64,000 nucleotides of DNA from Adiantum capillus-veneris (lineage: Eukaryota; Streptophyta; Polypodiopsida; Polypodiales; Pteridaceae). The stretch lies in the NCBI GenBank assembly GCA_014529385.2, contig CM043945.1, forward strand, positions 143,662,741 to 143,726,740. The letters are read 5' to 3'. Below are positions 1 to 11,477 of this stretch, one piece after another. Below the pieces are notes generated by a model. The model was not told where the DNA came from. It was given only the letters and a program-made list of their open reading frames with translations, and ran no database searches. Positions within the stretch are counted from its first letter, which is position 1. Each line of letters opens with the position of its first letter. The position numbers and the translations under genes are program-made.

Positions 1-113
1 ATAGCCAATACTATGTCATAGTAGAACAACGTGTGCGTAGAGGTGCATACATAAGGATGTATATATGAGAGTGAGTGCTAGAGCTTTATTGTGTGTCTGT
101 TTACAAACCAGAA

Positions 114-131
114 GGCCTCCTTTTATAGGCC
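114..131 (-). promoter_or_regulatory. LTR-type TATA block, likely relic of a K2-like copia LTR
   Basis: On the minus strand this reads GGCCTATAAAAGGAGGCC, the same 18 bases found once in each K2-family LTR (18523-18540, 23298-23315, 44799-44816), where it is the only good TATA box. Surrounding bases differ, so this is either an eroded LTR of the same family or a related one. Seen directly: the 18-base match. Inferred: that it was a promoter. Confidence 0.45.
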
Positions 132-1101
132 AAGAGAGTGATTAGAGAAGAGATTATGAGAAAGAGGATTTATTACAAAGTAGCCTCAATTAGAGGCATT
201 CCCCCAATGAGAGAGCTGTGTGTGCTCTCCTTATTAACCAATTTTCTCCTAATCGCCTTCATCATGGCGAGCTTTGCCTTCATGCCACCTTCCATAGCTT
301 GAGTCCAAGAGCTTCCTTATAATATTTGAGAGAATCTTGATACAATAAGAGAAAATCAAGCAATAATGGAGAGAAATTATAAGAAATTATGTGTGTGGAG
401 TTGGATAACCATGACTTCTTCCCATGTGAATAGATATGCTCCACCATTTCAACCATATTTACCAAACTGTAGCTCCAAAAGCTATAAAAAAAATAGGGAC
501 AAAAAGATCATCTTAACACCTACAGTTTTCCTGTTGAAAACTTTGTCCAATTTGGAATGAAAAAAATAGAGAAAAATTCTCACAAAAATATGTGTGTGTC
601 TTTTCCCTTCCAAAAGTCTTCCAGGTGGTCCCCTCTTGACTCCATGTGCAAGCCTTGTGTCCACAAGTGAATTATGCTTAAATTTGATAATATTTTTCTT
701 AATCCTACTCCATAATGCAAATGATTATCCTTCCTTTCATTATTGAATCTTATTCTTCACCTATAGTGACCGTCAAGTATGATCATCATCGAGTGAATTT
801 TTTGTTTTCAAAGGGTTTATTCCTACCTCTCCTTATTTCCAAGCTCCAAATGTGTCAAAACCATAGCTACGTACAAAATAAATACATATATTTTTATGAT
901 TTTCATGTATCAAGCTCCTTCCTCCTCCTCAATATGCCTTGAAGCCTTTTCATCAAGTACTCACCAAGAGAGAGGTGGTCCAAACTTTGAAAAGTGTCCC
1001 TCAGAGAGAAGAAGGATTTCTCTTGGATCTAATGGGAGCTTCAAGAGAGGCATAAGGCAGGAGAAAGGGTCTCACGCTCTTTCTCTCGGCAAGAAAAAAG
1101 A

Positions 1102-1124
1102 GGGGGGGGGGGGGGGGGGGGGGG
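1102..1124. repeat. G homopolymer, about 23 bases
   Basis: Uninterrupted G run. Its length may be unreliable in the assembly. Confidence 0.9.
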
Positions 1125-1146
1125 AGAGCTTGGCTTCAAGCCGGAC

Positions 1147-1235
1147 TCTTTCTCTCTCGATCTCGGAAAGCAGTCCATAGAGCAGTGTTGATTTCTTTCT
1201 CTCTTGATCTTAGAAAACAATCCATAGAGGAGGGT

Positions 1236-1243
<8 letters not shown>
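1147..1243. repeat. Two imperfect 48-bp tandem units
   Basis: Two units spaced 48 bp apart share the pattern CTTTCTCTC-GATCT-GAAA-CA-TCCATAGAG. They lead directly into the TC microsatellite, as if the same pyrimidine-rich tract had slipped at two scales. Confidence 0.7.

Positions 1244-1289
<46 letters not shown>
1241..1289. repeat. (TC)n microsatellite
   Basis: About 24 TC dinucleotides. The Arg-Glu repeat proteins read from the other strand are artefacts of this tract. Confidence 0.95.
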
Positions 1290-1293
<4 letters not shown>

Positions 1294-1437
1294 GGAACCA
1301 AGCAGTCACATGATAAAAATCTTGACATCGAGATTTCTCTCTCTCTAATGAAGAGACTATGGGCAATGGGGGTTCCGGGGATCTTTTTATCTCAACTTAG
1401 GTAAACAAACACCATCTTTAACACTAGTTCTGTAATT

Positions 1438-1453
1438 GGACACTTAAGTGTCC
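1438..1453. repeat. Perfect 16-bp palindrome GGACACTTAAGTGTCC
   Basis: The sequence equals its own reverse complement. A second, imperfect GACACT-AAAGTGTC copy follows within 20 bases. The same core recurs as a hairpin at 13246-13270. It could be the end of a small MITE or a leftover inverted repeat; no element boundaries could be drawn. Confidence 0.7.
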
Positions 1454-2206
1454 CGAGACACTAAAGTGTCCTATTTTTCTATCAAGTTTTGGTAATTTAT
1501 TTGTCAAGCTAGAAAGAAGTTTTTTACACCTTGCTTCTACCATAGATTGGTTATGAGGGAAAGAAAACATTGGATTTTTCTCCATATCAAAATATAATCC
1601 GTATCGAGAGAATTTTGGTAAGTTATAAGACATAATTTTAGTAAAATTTCAAGCTATTTTGCCAAAAAATTCATAAAATTACTATATGCAATTAGTGTTA
1701 CAAAACAATGGAATGCACTTCAAAGATAATTTTCAAGTCACATGCAAGCTATAGACATAATTTCATGCTTGAGCACGTGCTGAATAAGAGCATAATTTTG
1801 GTCTTCCAAAGGTCCTCTCATGAAATTGGTACTATTTTAACTTGCATTTTGAGAACTACAAATGACTTTATATGTTTAAACTAAGAAACTACGTATTTTT
1901 GGGCTCCCTAACTCAATTAAATCTCGTTACTTGAACTCTATCATGAATATTTTATCATGCAAAAACTCTTGAAAATCTTGAGTTCTCCATAATAACATTG
2001 AAACCAAGGTTTTAGGCACCCCAATTATGTATGTACCACATAGTTTGATACATTTAGTTGATCTACTGAGAGCGGATTTTTTGAGATGGGGCTCAACTCA
2101 AGGCTCCCACCAGATAACCACTCCGTGAGACCCTACACACGCATATTTCTTAGGGGCACCACCCTCTTTTATGGAGAAAGAAGGAAACCAAAACAAACCA
2201 TATACA

Positions 2207-2212
<6 letters not shown>

Positions 2213-2248
<36 letters not shown>
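2213..2248. repeat. (CA)n microsatellite
   Basis: About 18 AC/CA dinucleotides inside an open frame with no recognisable protein domain. Confidence 0.95.
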
Positions 2249-2250
<2 letters not shown>

Positions 2251-4591
2251 TCCTTATGTGCTTCAACACAAAATGCCCTTCAACCATTCAACACACACTC
2301 CTTAAGCAATCCCTTTGAACACTGCACAAACTCACATGCAAAGATTGACCTTCACCATATTAGTGCTCATATACTTCTAAGAAAAGCAAGCACAAAACCT
2401 CAAAACTCAAAACACCATAATGCACAAATACTTGACAACTCCTTTCCTTTCCCAAAAGAAGAGACTACTTACACACATAAGGCAGCATGCATAGAGAGCT
2501 CTTCTCCATCTATGCAGCCCCAAGACTTACTTAAACACAACATAAGGAGAGAAGCCAAGCAAATAGACACCATGGTGCACAGAAAACTTTCTCAACAAAC
2601 AAGTAACCCAATGAGTACAAAATATGAGAAGCTGCCAAGATAGGCTTACCAATTTTACATGCGTTTAGAGCAAAAGTGTGACGACGACACCCCAATTGCA
2701 ACAATTTGTTGATCAAACCATGAGATAGATCATTGAACTTGATATCCTTGCTCTCATATAGAATCTACAATCCTTATTTAGGGATGAGTATGATAAGAGA
2801 AATGTTTGCAAGAGAATGGTAGCAATAGCATATTGATGCTCTCTCTATGGTGCCGCTTATGATAGCGAGCTTAGGAAATGGATAGGGAGACAAGAGGAGA
2901 GAGAGATTAGGGCTTCCCTAACCTTAGAGGAGATTATTTGCAGCAATGGAGTAGGTGTGTGTATTTTTGTGCTTGCCAAATGGCCTTTTTATAGCTGTAC
3001 AAGACCTTGGGTTAGGTTAAACTTGACTAGGGTAGGTAATTAACCATAGTTAGGTTCCCTTTTGACCATTCCTTCAATTATGCAAATAAGGGACTTATTT
3101 TTTCATTAAAAATATCCTTTTAGGTCGTGGAGGCTCCATAAGGGTTGATAATGTATGTGGGCCCCACCATGATGTCCCTCCAGTGGCTCTTGCAGAGTGT
3201 CCCCATCCTGTTTGTTGTGTCTCTGGAAGCATCTTGAGCCGACCCCTCCACATGCAAGTGGTTTTTAACTCCCCATTGGTATTTTAGAATTTTGGAGAAG
3301 TCAAGAAAACTTTTCACCTTTGTGGTTTACCTGATTGTAACTTTGACCTGCAGTAACAGTGTCCGCAGCACCTTGTTTTCACCATAACTTTCAGCTTGTA
3401 ACTCAGAATTGGGTGCTGTAAAAGGCAAAGTTGACCTTCTCAAAGTGTTTAAGCCGATTTTGGAGTGTTCCTCAAGTATACCCATGAGCTAAGGCATTCA
3501 AGATGCATCCAAAACACCTTTTGGACCAAGTCTCCTTGTAGGGGGCCCTTTAGCATGCATCCAAGGTGTAGCATGCTTTTTTCAAAAGAGAATCCACCTT
3601 AAAAAAATGAGGTAGGCTCCAATAAATTTTGATTTATTGGGGATATACATTATATTTTTAATTTGTTGACCAACACAAGTAAATGATCCAAGAGTTGGGT
3701 CACATAGTGGTGGGGAAGGGAAGGCCTACAAGGTTAACCCTACCCTTGAGAGAAGATGGGTAAGATAAGTGCCCATAAATTATTTATTTACAAATTATGG
3801 GATGTAGATAGCTATTTAAATTAGTAAAGATAATTAGCTAAAAGAATGTGCAGTAAAAAACTAGGAGAGTAGAATTAAGTTTACTATTTACATTTAGCAT
3901 GAGGAGAGAAATATGATGTAAATGCATAAAGATCTGAGAAGGGTAAGGTGTTTGTATGGAAAACGGCTATTACGGAGAGAGAGAATGAACACTAGGTTAA
4001 AACTTTGATAAAAAATATATACATTTAAGTAGAAATGTAGTACAAATGCAAGGTTACCATTTAACGCTACTCACTACATGAAAAGTTTGATATTGTTTGA
4101 GGTTTTGAATGCTTATGTCTCAAGAATGAAAATATGAAAGTCTTCTCTTATGCAATTTTATATTTAAAATGATCCAATAATTTTTGCATACCAAAGCCCT
4201 TCTACTTGCCACCTTGAGTGCTCAATGGAAAGGGCAAGTAATGTATCACTTTCTAAAACTCACAAATACATCTGAAACTTATTTTTCTTTGTATACAACG
4301 ATATGCTTGAAATGACCATATCAAACACATGGAAATTTTTATTAGTTTTACATACTCCACAGTCAATTTTTTTGCACATGAAACTTTCAATTATCTATAG
4401 CAAAATTGTGGAAAAGTCAACTAAAATTTTATATAAGGTCGCTTCATTGTTTCTTCTGCTTACAAAGGTGACATCTTCAAAGAATCAATCGTAGTCTTAC
4501 GAGGGTCAACTTGATGAGTATAGTTCTTGATCATGATCGATTCTAACATGTTTTAGATTTTCCACTAGGGGATGGGCAATTAAGCTATGAC

Positions 4592-5188
4592 TTGAAGGAG
4601 GATCTGACAAGCAGGAAAGCAGATGCTACTTTTGGGAAGCTTGTAGAGATGGTGCCTAAGCTAAAACAACAATGGAAGAGGATGGTTAACCCAATGGAGA
4701 AAGAACCAGAGAGAGGTTCAGTGAAGGTGTTAGCGATGGATAAGCTACCAGAAATTTGTCCAATAGTATATGTGTGGCACAAAAGAAAAAATCTCGGACA
4801 AGGTTATGTGGGTGGTGGAGCCCAAATATGTGTCATAACACGCTCATGCGTTGAGAAGATGAGTCTTACAGTGACTGGGGTGTCCGGCTTTTGGATCAGA
4901 TTGGCAAACCATAAGAAAGTAAAATTTTTGGATGTTTTAAGGAGCTTAGAAGTGGAGGCATATGATGCAAAGGCGGTGGTCGATTTTCATGTGATGCCAG
5001 CGGGGTTGGGAGTATATCCTATTATACTGGGTAGACCATGGTTACGTGCAGTGGGAGCTGTTCAAGATTGGAGACGTGGTACGATTAGCCTCTATGGAAA
5101 GACAGGTGCCAAGAAGCTATATAATATGGACACAAGGAAACGATTGGAAGAGCTTTATGAAGATGAGGATGAGTCTAGTGATGAATAG
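4592..5188 (+). pseudogene. T1 aspartic protease (retropepsin) relic
   Basis: The frame is 198 residues. A retropepsin fold is suggested by the GGAQICVI strand around residues 74-82 and the IILGRPWL strand around residues 144-151, both lining up with the protease of element H (24739-25194). The catalytic Asp is replaced: H reads IDGGAQICV where T1 reads VGGGAQICV, so the enzyme would be dead. The tail is very acidic (EDEDESSDE) and continues after the stop at 5186 as more Asp/Glu/Ser-rich sequence to about 5340, the usual linker to RT. The start is only the first available codon; the true polyprotein would begin in an upstream gag that is not present. Confidence 0.75.
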
Positions 5189-5414
5189 TACTATTCCACA
5201 GTGACTGATGAGGACAGTGATAGTACTACTAGCAGTGATGAGGATGTTGATGTTGCATTTCTTTTGATGGACAAAGAAATCCATGAGTCTGGCTTAGTTG
5301 CATTTCCAAATGAGGTTGAAGATGAAAGTGAAGGGCCTTATGAAGTGATCAAAGGGCTGATGCAAACCAAGGTTAAATAGTCAAAGAAGTAGGAATTGAT
5401 GACAAAAATGATCA

Positions 5415-6104
5415 GTGGAGACCTCTCAACTATGGAGAAGGAGATATATTTGCACATGCTGGCTAGTTTTCCTGATTTGTTTATTACTTCAAGAGATCAG
5501 AGGGTTCAAGGGCAAAGAGATGCATATAGAGCTGAAAGAAGGTGCTAAGCCAATATGGCAAAGGCTAAGAAGGATGGGTCAAGAGAAAATGGAAGCCTTG
5601 CGGGAAGAGGTGGACAAGTTATTGAAGGCAGGGTTCATAGTCCCAGTGGAAACCACAGAATGGGTGAGTCCAGTAGTAGTCAGTCCAAAGAAGGATGGGA
5701 AGTGGAGGATTTTTGTAGATTTTAAACCCTTAAACTCAGCCACTAAGAAGAACCCATATCCTCTTCCATTCATTGATCAGATCTTGGATTCAGTGGCAGG
5801 TTATGAGAGGTACAGGGTGTGTGATGGTTTTTCAGGCTATTTTGAATTGAATATTGCTCTTAAAGACCGAACAAAGACAACTTTCATTACGCCGTGGGGT
5901 TGTTATTGTTACACGGTATTGCCATTTGGGTTGACAAACGGACCTTCCTTCTATCAAGAGAGAGCAAATTGGGTATTGGCACCATTCATTGGTAGTTGTG
6001 TTAAAGCTTTTATGGACGACTTCTGTGTCTACAACAATAGGCTAAACACCATGAGAAGCTACAGATGGTATTGGCTTGATATGGTGAATGTGGAGGACAA
6101 CTAA
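5415..6104 (+). pseudogene. T1 reverse transcriptase relic
   Basis: The frame is 229 residues. From about residue 35 it matches the gypsy RT palm and fingers: WVSPVVVSPKKDGKWR (residues 83-98), the CDGFSGYF block (136-143), TTFITPWGC (155-163), LPFGLTNGPSF (169-179) and the YxDD-box equivalent FMDDFCVY (199-206). The first 30 or so residues are hydrophobic and unlike RT, so they are read in a wrong frame created by an indel; the listed start is not a real one. The frame breaks after the active site, and the thumb resumes in another frame at about 6110. Confidence 0.85.
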
Positions 6105-6682
6105 ATCCCAAGAAATGTCATCTAGCACAGCCAAGGGTGAAGTTATTGGGCCATACGGTGTCAAAAAATCGCATTGAGGCTGATCCAGACAAGGTTAAGT
6201 CTATTATTCTTCTTTCATCACCTACGAGTACAAAGCAATTGGCAACCTTTATACACAAAGTGAAGTACATGGAGCGGTCTATTCCATTGTCTTTTCAACT
6301 CCTTTATTCATTACAACAAGTGGCAAAGCATGATCCATTGCAATGGGATGACAAGTGTAAAGAAGTGTTTCAAGAGGCGAAAGAGGTGTTGGGGGAGTTG
6401 TCAGCCATGCAGGCTCTTGATTGGGAGAAATTTTTTTATGTAAATCCATCAGTAGGGGATGATGCCATTGGAGCCATGCTATTGCAAAAGGGGAAGGGCA
6501 ACCATTATATGAGGCCACTGTATTGTGCAAGCCGAGTGAATTTAGTAGCAAAGAGAAAATTCTCGGAAGTAGATCTAGTGATGGCTAGTGAAATATTTGC
6601 TTGTCGGACGATTTCGTCATTACTTGCTACCATGACCTTTTGTTTTCTTGATGAGTTACGCCTTTTTTCCACATTTAATTAA
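6105..6682 (+). pseudogene. T1 RT thumb and first RNase H domain, relic
   Basis: The frame opens with LLGHTVSKNRIEADPDKV, the thumb and connection motif of gypsy RT, followed by a tethered RNase H with the DD(A)IGAMLLQ strand and the YCASR motif near residue 135. It parallels 17938-18195 plus the start of 17862 in element H. The end is frame-shifted into the next segment at about 6650-6680. Function was degradation of the RNA strand of the RNA-DNA hybrid during reverse transcription; this copy cannot make a complete protein. Confidence 0.8.
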
Positions 6683-7081
6683 TGGCACTAACATGTCAAA
6701 TGTGGTCAAGAAATGGGTAATTGAGCTGCAAGAGTTTGAGTTCTCTTTTCTAGTGGAAGGCAGTACAAGAGCTACACTAGCTGATTTGTTGACTTACAAG
6801 GAGAATCCCCTTCTTGTTAAGGAAGAGGTGGTGAGAAAGGTAATTGAAGAAGTGCCACAGATCAGCAATGCACATGTTATGTTCTTTGATGGCTCATACA
6901 AAAAGAGCCATGATGCAGCTTCAGGGGGTATAGCACTTTATGATCCAGAGGGGAAGCTAGTATGCAAGAGAGGGTTCAAGTTGGATGTGCATAGTAACAA
7001 TGAGGCTGAATATGCTATGTTGGAAGCCGGATTACACATTTTTTTGAAGCATGGCATTAGAAGGTTGAGCATAAAAGCTTG
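6648..7081 (+). pseudogene. T1 second RNase H (aRH) relic, truncated by K1
   Basis: After the end of the tethered RNase H (KKWVIELQEFEFSF), a second RNase H domain starts with MFFDGSYKKSHDAASGG, carrying the first catalytic Asp, then NNEAEYAMLEAGL with the catalytic Glu. This pair matches the domain at residues 151-200 of the H-element protein. A second RNase H between the retroviral-type RNase H and integrase is the mark of Tat-lineage gypsy elements. The domain stops after about half its length, at the K1 junction near 7076-7082, and its last two catalytic Asp residues are lost. Confidence 0.8.
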
Positions 7082-7867
7082 AGAAAGCATAAACTTGTGG
7101 AATTTATGGTACCATGCCCTCGGTGATTGTTTTAAGCCATAAAGACTCTTTAACAACTGGCATACCCAATCTTCCTTTCCTTTCTCAACAAACCATTCTG
7201 GCTGCTGCATGTAAATTTCCACATCTAAATCACCATGCAAGAACGTTGTCTTGACATCCATTTGGTGCAACACCAAATCTAATATGGCAACCAATGCAAG
7301 AAAGCATCTCAATGTAGTCATCTTGACCACCAGAGAGAAGACTTCATCAAAGTCAATGCCTTGTTCTTGCTTAAAGCCCTTGGCAACAAGCATTGCTTTG
7401 TACTTTGGATGACTATCATGAGTGGTGATCTTATACCTGTAAACCCATTTACAAGGTAGAGCCTTTTTGCCCTGTGGTAATTTAACTAGCTTCCATGTCT
7501 GGTTTTTATGCAAAGCTGTCATCTCTGACTGCATGGCCAATTGCCAATTCTCGGAGTCCTTCATTTGCACTGCTTCCTTGTAACATGAAGGCTCATTGCA
7601 ATCAGTCAACATGACATAGTTCATAGATGGAACAAACCTATCAGGAGGTCGCGTGATACGTCCAGATCTACGCACAATAGGTGGCTCAGGCTCAGCCACA
7701 ACCTGTGGTTCCACTCTATCCTGTTCTTGCTCCTCTTGAGCCCTGACATTTTGTCTTGCACGTGCAAGTCCATCTTCTTGGAAGACAACTCTTCTAATCT
7801 CCTGAACCCTCTCTGGTTTAGAATTCGGGATCCCAAAGTCTGTACCCCATTTCACCAGAATTACCAT
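7078..7867 (-). pseudogene. K1 copia reverse transcriptase, 5' half only
   Basis: Starts in an acidic and Gln-rich linker with the RRSGRITRPPDRFVPS motif typical of the region before copia RT, then NQTWKLVKLPQGKKALPCKW, the QMDVKTTFLHGDL motif that carries the first catalytic Asp of the palm, and KSLYGLKQSPRAWY. The frame then runs into sequence from the T1 second RNase H read backwards (from about 7080). The YVDD box and RNase H are absent, so this is a truncated relic. The change KTAF to KTTF and other substitutions add to the decay. Confidence 0.85.
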
Positions 7868-8465
7868 AGCCTAGAAAGATGCACTTTCTACTCTTTGGCT
7901 CAAGTTTGTTCCTAAATTCCTTTGCAACGTGAGTATATGCCTCACAGCCAAAGACTCTGAGATGCTTGTATGAGGGCACCTTGCCTGACCATACCATCTC
8001 TGCCACTAAATCCTTCTGCAAAACCTTGCTAGGAGACCTATTTATAGGATGAACAGCTATTGATACAGCTTCAGCCCAAAACCCATTTGGCAGTTGTGCA
8101 TTGGACAACATACTTCTGCCCTTCTCTTGTATGGTCCTATTCATCCTCTCAGCAACACCATTTTGAGGAGGATTGTAAGGAGCAGTAAGTTCATGTTTTA
8201 TACCTTTTGACTCACAAAAGTCCTGAAAGGCCTTTGAAACATACTCTCCACCATTGTCAGTGCGTAAGAATTTAAGCTTCTTGCCACTCTAATTCTCCAC
8301 AAGTGTCACAAACATTTTGAAAACACTAAACGCTTCATCCTTGTGCTTGAGAAATTAAACCCATACTTTCCTCGAGTAATCATCTATAAATGTCATAAAG
8401 TAAGAAGCTCCCCCTAGAGATAGGTTAGGCATAGGTCCACACAAATCACTATGAACAAGTGCCAA
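7818..8465 (-). pseudogene. K1 copia integrase, several nonsense mutations
   Basis: The continuation of the frame above shows the integrase core with all three acidic residues: LVHSDLCGP (first Asp, near 8450), RTDNGGEY (second Asp, near 8260) and NGVAERMNRT (Glu, near 8150). Stops interrupt it at 8466-8468 and after KVWV and LVEN. The last part, 7818-8144, is an open frame ending in FGCEAYTHV and FLGYGNSGEMGYRLWDPEF, the usual join to the RT linker. The active site is preserved, but the protein cannot be made in one piece. Confidence 0.85.
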
Positions 8466-9389
8466 CTATGTATCTCTTCTACTGCTTTTATGCTTATGTG
8501 GCTGCTGTGTTTGCTTACCATACAGACAATGTTCACAGAATTCAAAATCATTAAATGACAAGCCAATCAAATAACCGGAACGAGACAAGATTTCCATTCC
8601 CTTCTTGGACATATGTCCTAACCAGCTATGCCACAAAGAAACGTTCGGCTGCTCGGTTACATTGATTACATTTTTAGAGACATTTGATACATAAATCATG
8701 TAAAGTCCTCCAGACTTTACTCCATGTTCTACTGCCATAGAACCCTTGGATATCTTCCACATGTTCTGTCCAAAAGTGGTGACGTAGCCAGCATCATCAA
8801 GTAAACCTGTGCTGATCAAGCTCTTTGTAATTGCGGGAATATGTCTCACATTCTTCAGCGTGAAAGAAGAGCCATTCTGAAACTTCAATTGAACATCTCC
8901 AACACCTAAGATCTCACATGTCTGCCCATTGCCTAGCCGAACATGATCTTTAGTGGTCACATAAGAGGTAAACCACTCCTTGTTTGGAGATACATGAAGT
9001 GATGCCCTTGAGTCTATAATCCAGTCACTCAGTGCATTTCCATCAGATGCTGTAAGAAGAGTTGAGTCCATTGTATTCTTCAAGAAGTAGATGTCTCCTG
9101 ACACTAGACTGTCATCCTCTGCAACAGTGTTTGTCACATTTATTTCTTGAATCTTCACTGAGGATTTGTTCTTCTCACCATGGTCTTCAGCTTTCTCTTT
9201 GCCTTTTTCTGCATTCCATTCTCTCCAGTCTCTTTTCATGTGACCCTTCTTGCCACAATGGTAGCATTCTATGTCACTCTTGCCTTTAGCACTGCGGGAC
9301 TTGCTACGAGACTGATTCCTCTTTCCACCTTTGTACTTTTCTTTGGTCCTTCCCCTGACAACTAAGGCTGTTCCTTTGTCTCTGTCCAT
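8466..9389 (-). pseudogene. K1 gag zinc knuckle, protease and pre-integrase region
   Basis: A 307-residue frame. Near residue 42 it has a zinc knuckle, CYHCGKKGHMKRDW, where the fourth ligand Cys is replaced by Trp. The protease follows with DWIIDSRASLHVSP; the usual active-site DSGAS reads DSRAS, so activity is doubtful. The pre-integrase motif LWHSWLGHMSKKGMEIL and the CEHCLYGK zinc pair come next. It is in frame with the gag part upstream, separated from it only by a TAA at 9426-9428, and with integrase downstream. Confidence 0.85.
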
Positions 9390-9425
9390 TGTCTTTCTAT
9401 TGGTTTCTTGAGTAAGCAGACTTCC

Positions 9426-9968
9426 TTATACACCTGCTATGTTCAAACCATCTGGAGGTGCAGAATTACTCAAAGCTGTGCGAAAAGTGTCCCAACTTTC
9501 CGGTAATGTGATCAACAGGAACATAGCTCTAACAGGTTCATCAAACTTGACACCTTGAGCTGACAACTGACTATAGATTGTGTTGAATTCATTCAGATGA
9601 TTGGACATAGGTGTCCCTTCTTTCATCTTCAAGTCAACAAGCTTCTTAAGCCAGTATACCTGTGAAGCTGCACTCTGCTTCTCATAAAGATCACTCAACT
9701 TTAACCATGCTTGATAAGCCGACATCTCGTCTGCTACATTGAAGTAAACGCTTTCTGTCAAAGTCAGCATAATGGTAGAAAGTGCCAATTCATCCATTTC
9801 GCTCCATTCATCTTCGTCCATATCTTCTGGTTTTATCCCCTTGAGCTTTATAGGTTTTATCTGCTTCTTTTGTACCAACACGTGCCAAATATGCTTCTTC
9901 CACAATGGGAAATTGGTTCCATCCAGTTTCTTGATATTGTAAAGAGCAGTGTCCTGTGATCCAGCCAT
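9426..9968 (-). pseudogene. K1 gag capsid region (UBN2-like)
   Basis: Starts at ATG 9968-9966 and runs 180 residues: KKLDGTNFPLWKKHIW, then SAYQAWLKLSDLYEKQS, and LVDLKMKEGTPMSNHLNEF, the usual helices of plant copia capsid. This protein would form the particle that packages element RNA. It ends in a TAA at 9426-9428 but the same frame continues directly into the zinc knuckle segment, so the original gag-pol was one frame. Confidence 0.9.
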
Positions 9969-11053
9969 AGCTACGCTTCACAGTAGTTTACTTTCTTGGG
10001 AAAAATTCGACAGAGTTTCCCCTGTAAACTGACCTCTGAACCAATATCAACCTATCAAATGAACGAAGAAAGCTTCAGATTCTGGAGAAATTTTGGCAGA
10101 GTCTCCTTTGTAAAATGGCTCTGGTGTACCCAAAAACAGACCAAAAACAGCTCAAAAAACCACTATCTCTCTAACACTGTAAGCTGTGGGTAAACCTGTC
10201 CTGCACCTGTACTGTCTCTCACTGTCCTGTCACTGTCTTGTAAGCATAGACTGCGACAATGCCTCAATGGCAGTAAAGCAAAGATGCAATCCCAACTGTC
10301 TAACTCACAGTCAATACATCCTAGCTGCCTATCTAAGGGTGCTCGAGGGATCGCTCCAAGACCTGTATCACTGAAAGGATCTCAACATTCGAGAATCCCC
10401 CAGCTCAATAAAACCTCACTCGACCCTCAACAAAGGCTGCAGTAAATCTGACAATACATAGACTTCCCACAAAGTCATACATCCACAAATTTCCCATTGT
10501 ATGCTGTAACCGTTGCGGCGGTTGTTTGCTATGTGACTCACAGCTAGCAAACCATCAACAGACATACATCATCTCTGACAATACATCCCATGTGGAAGTA
10601 CCTGCAATGTCAGGATGAAATCTGGAATATCAAGCAGCAAACACAAGCTACCTGATGAACTAGTGGATGTCGCCTACAGTCTGTGTGTAGATGCGCCCGT
10701 GTCGTATGTGACACGCCTCCAAGAACTGTGAGCCGTCCTTCGATGTGTAGACAACCACAAATCAACACTCTGGGAGTGCCGATATCCTCAGCACCTGTAG
10801 TCGTAGGCCGAAAACCCCAAATTTGCAGAGTCGGATCTGCACCCGCCAAGACCACGTAGTTGAAAATGGCATGTGTAGAACTTTGTCGAAGCCGAACGGT
10901 GGCCGAGATGATCTGAGAATGAAATTCTGAGAACACCAAGCCCTTAGGGCTTTCCCACAGGAATTTGGGTTGTGTCTTCGCCTGTCGAATCTCACTCCAA
11001 TCTGAGTAGGTGACTCTGGATACCTGCAAATGCTGCCCCGAGCCTCGATCTGA
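9969..11053 (-). other. K1 leader between primer site and gag
   Basis: About 1.1 kb without a plausible gene. It would be the untranslated leader, unusually long for a copia element whose LTR is only 193 bp. An insertion inside it cannot be excluded. Confidence 0.5.
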
Positions 11054-11066
11054 GCTCTAATACCAG
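11054..11066 (-). other. K1 primer binding site (initiator Met-tRNA type)
   Basis: The minus strand reads CTGGTATTAGAGC directly after the LTR. The usual plant copia site is TGGTATCAGAGC; one base differs (C to T). Confidence 0.85.
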
Positions 11067-11067
11067 T

Positions 11068-11260
11068 TGAAGGAGTACGAGCGGAAGTGCGACGCGAGAG
11101 AGAGTGCGAGAAGAAGAGCACGACGATATGGTGAACTCGCTCTACTGTAATGTGTAGAGCATAGTGAGTTCTTATTGGGTTTTTACAAAAGAATATGTGT
11201 ACATACCTGGCGGCCCGCCCACTTACCTGGGAAACCACATTGGGCTTTATACCCCAACCA
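11068..11260 (-). repeat. K1 5' LTR, 193 bp
   Basis: Bounded by TG and CA, with the primer site on one side and resumed T1 integrase coding sequence on the other. The right boundary was set by where T1 resumes (11261). There is no second copy in the window, so the length rests on these two junctions. Confidence 0.7.
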
Positions 11261-11477
11261 TAAGGGCCCAGGATTTAGAGCTAAACTACTAGACTTCTTA
11301 TGCACGAAGATGAAGATTAGGCACCAACATACCACTCCTTATTACCCGCAGTGTAATGGCTTAAATGACAGTTCAATGGTGAGTTGGTACAAATTCTTTC
11401 AAAAGGGACAGAGAACCAAGGAAAGAATTGGGATTTGGAATTGCCTAGTGCATTATGGGCTTACCGTACTTCGGTGA
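11261..11477 (+). pseudogene. T1 integrase core, 3' half
   Basis: Coding resumes after K1 with KGPGFRAKLLDF, equal to SDKGPGFRGDVV in H integrase (second catalytic Asp region, here cut off), and then TTPYYPQCNGL. The catalytic Glu that should follow CNGL (VEK in H) reads NDS here. The frame shifts at about 11450 into the next segment. The part before the second Asp lies in the deleted stretch. Confidence 0.8.

Larger units (their letters stand above)
1..4564. other. Non-coding flank, no gene recognised
   Basis: No supportable gene. The open frames here are short, and the longest (2086-2643) spans a CA microsatellite and has no recognisable domain. The stretch is AT-rich with scattered simple repeats and palindromes, listed separately. 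It probably contains eroded transposon sequence, for example the LTR-promoter-like block at 114-131, but most of it resembles nothing I can name. Confidence 0.6.
7082..11260 (-). mobile_element. K1: Ty1/copia retrotransposon, 3' part deleted
   Basis: Read on the minus strand: LTR (11260-11068), primer binding site (11066-11054), a 1.1-kb leader, gag, protease, integrase and the first half of RT. The RT stops before its active-site box and the element ends inside T1, so the rest of RT, RNase H and the 3' LTR are missing. With one LTR gone, no target-site duplication can be checked. It is a different family from K2 and K3, with no shared LTR sequence. Several stop codons break the polyprotein. 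Confidence 0.85.

Noticed and set aside
2086..2643. 185-residue frame with a (Thr-His)n stretch
   Set aside because: Spans a CA microsatellite and has no domain or coding-like composition.
10186..11238. Frames in the K1 leader that could be a host gene fragment
   Set aside because: Lie between LTR, primer site and gag of K1; no domain seen.
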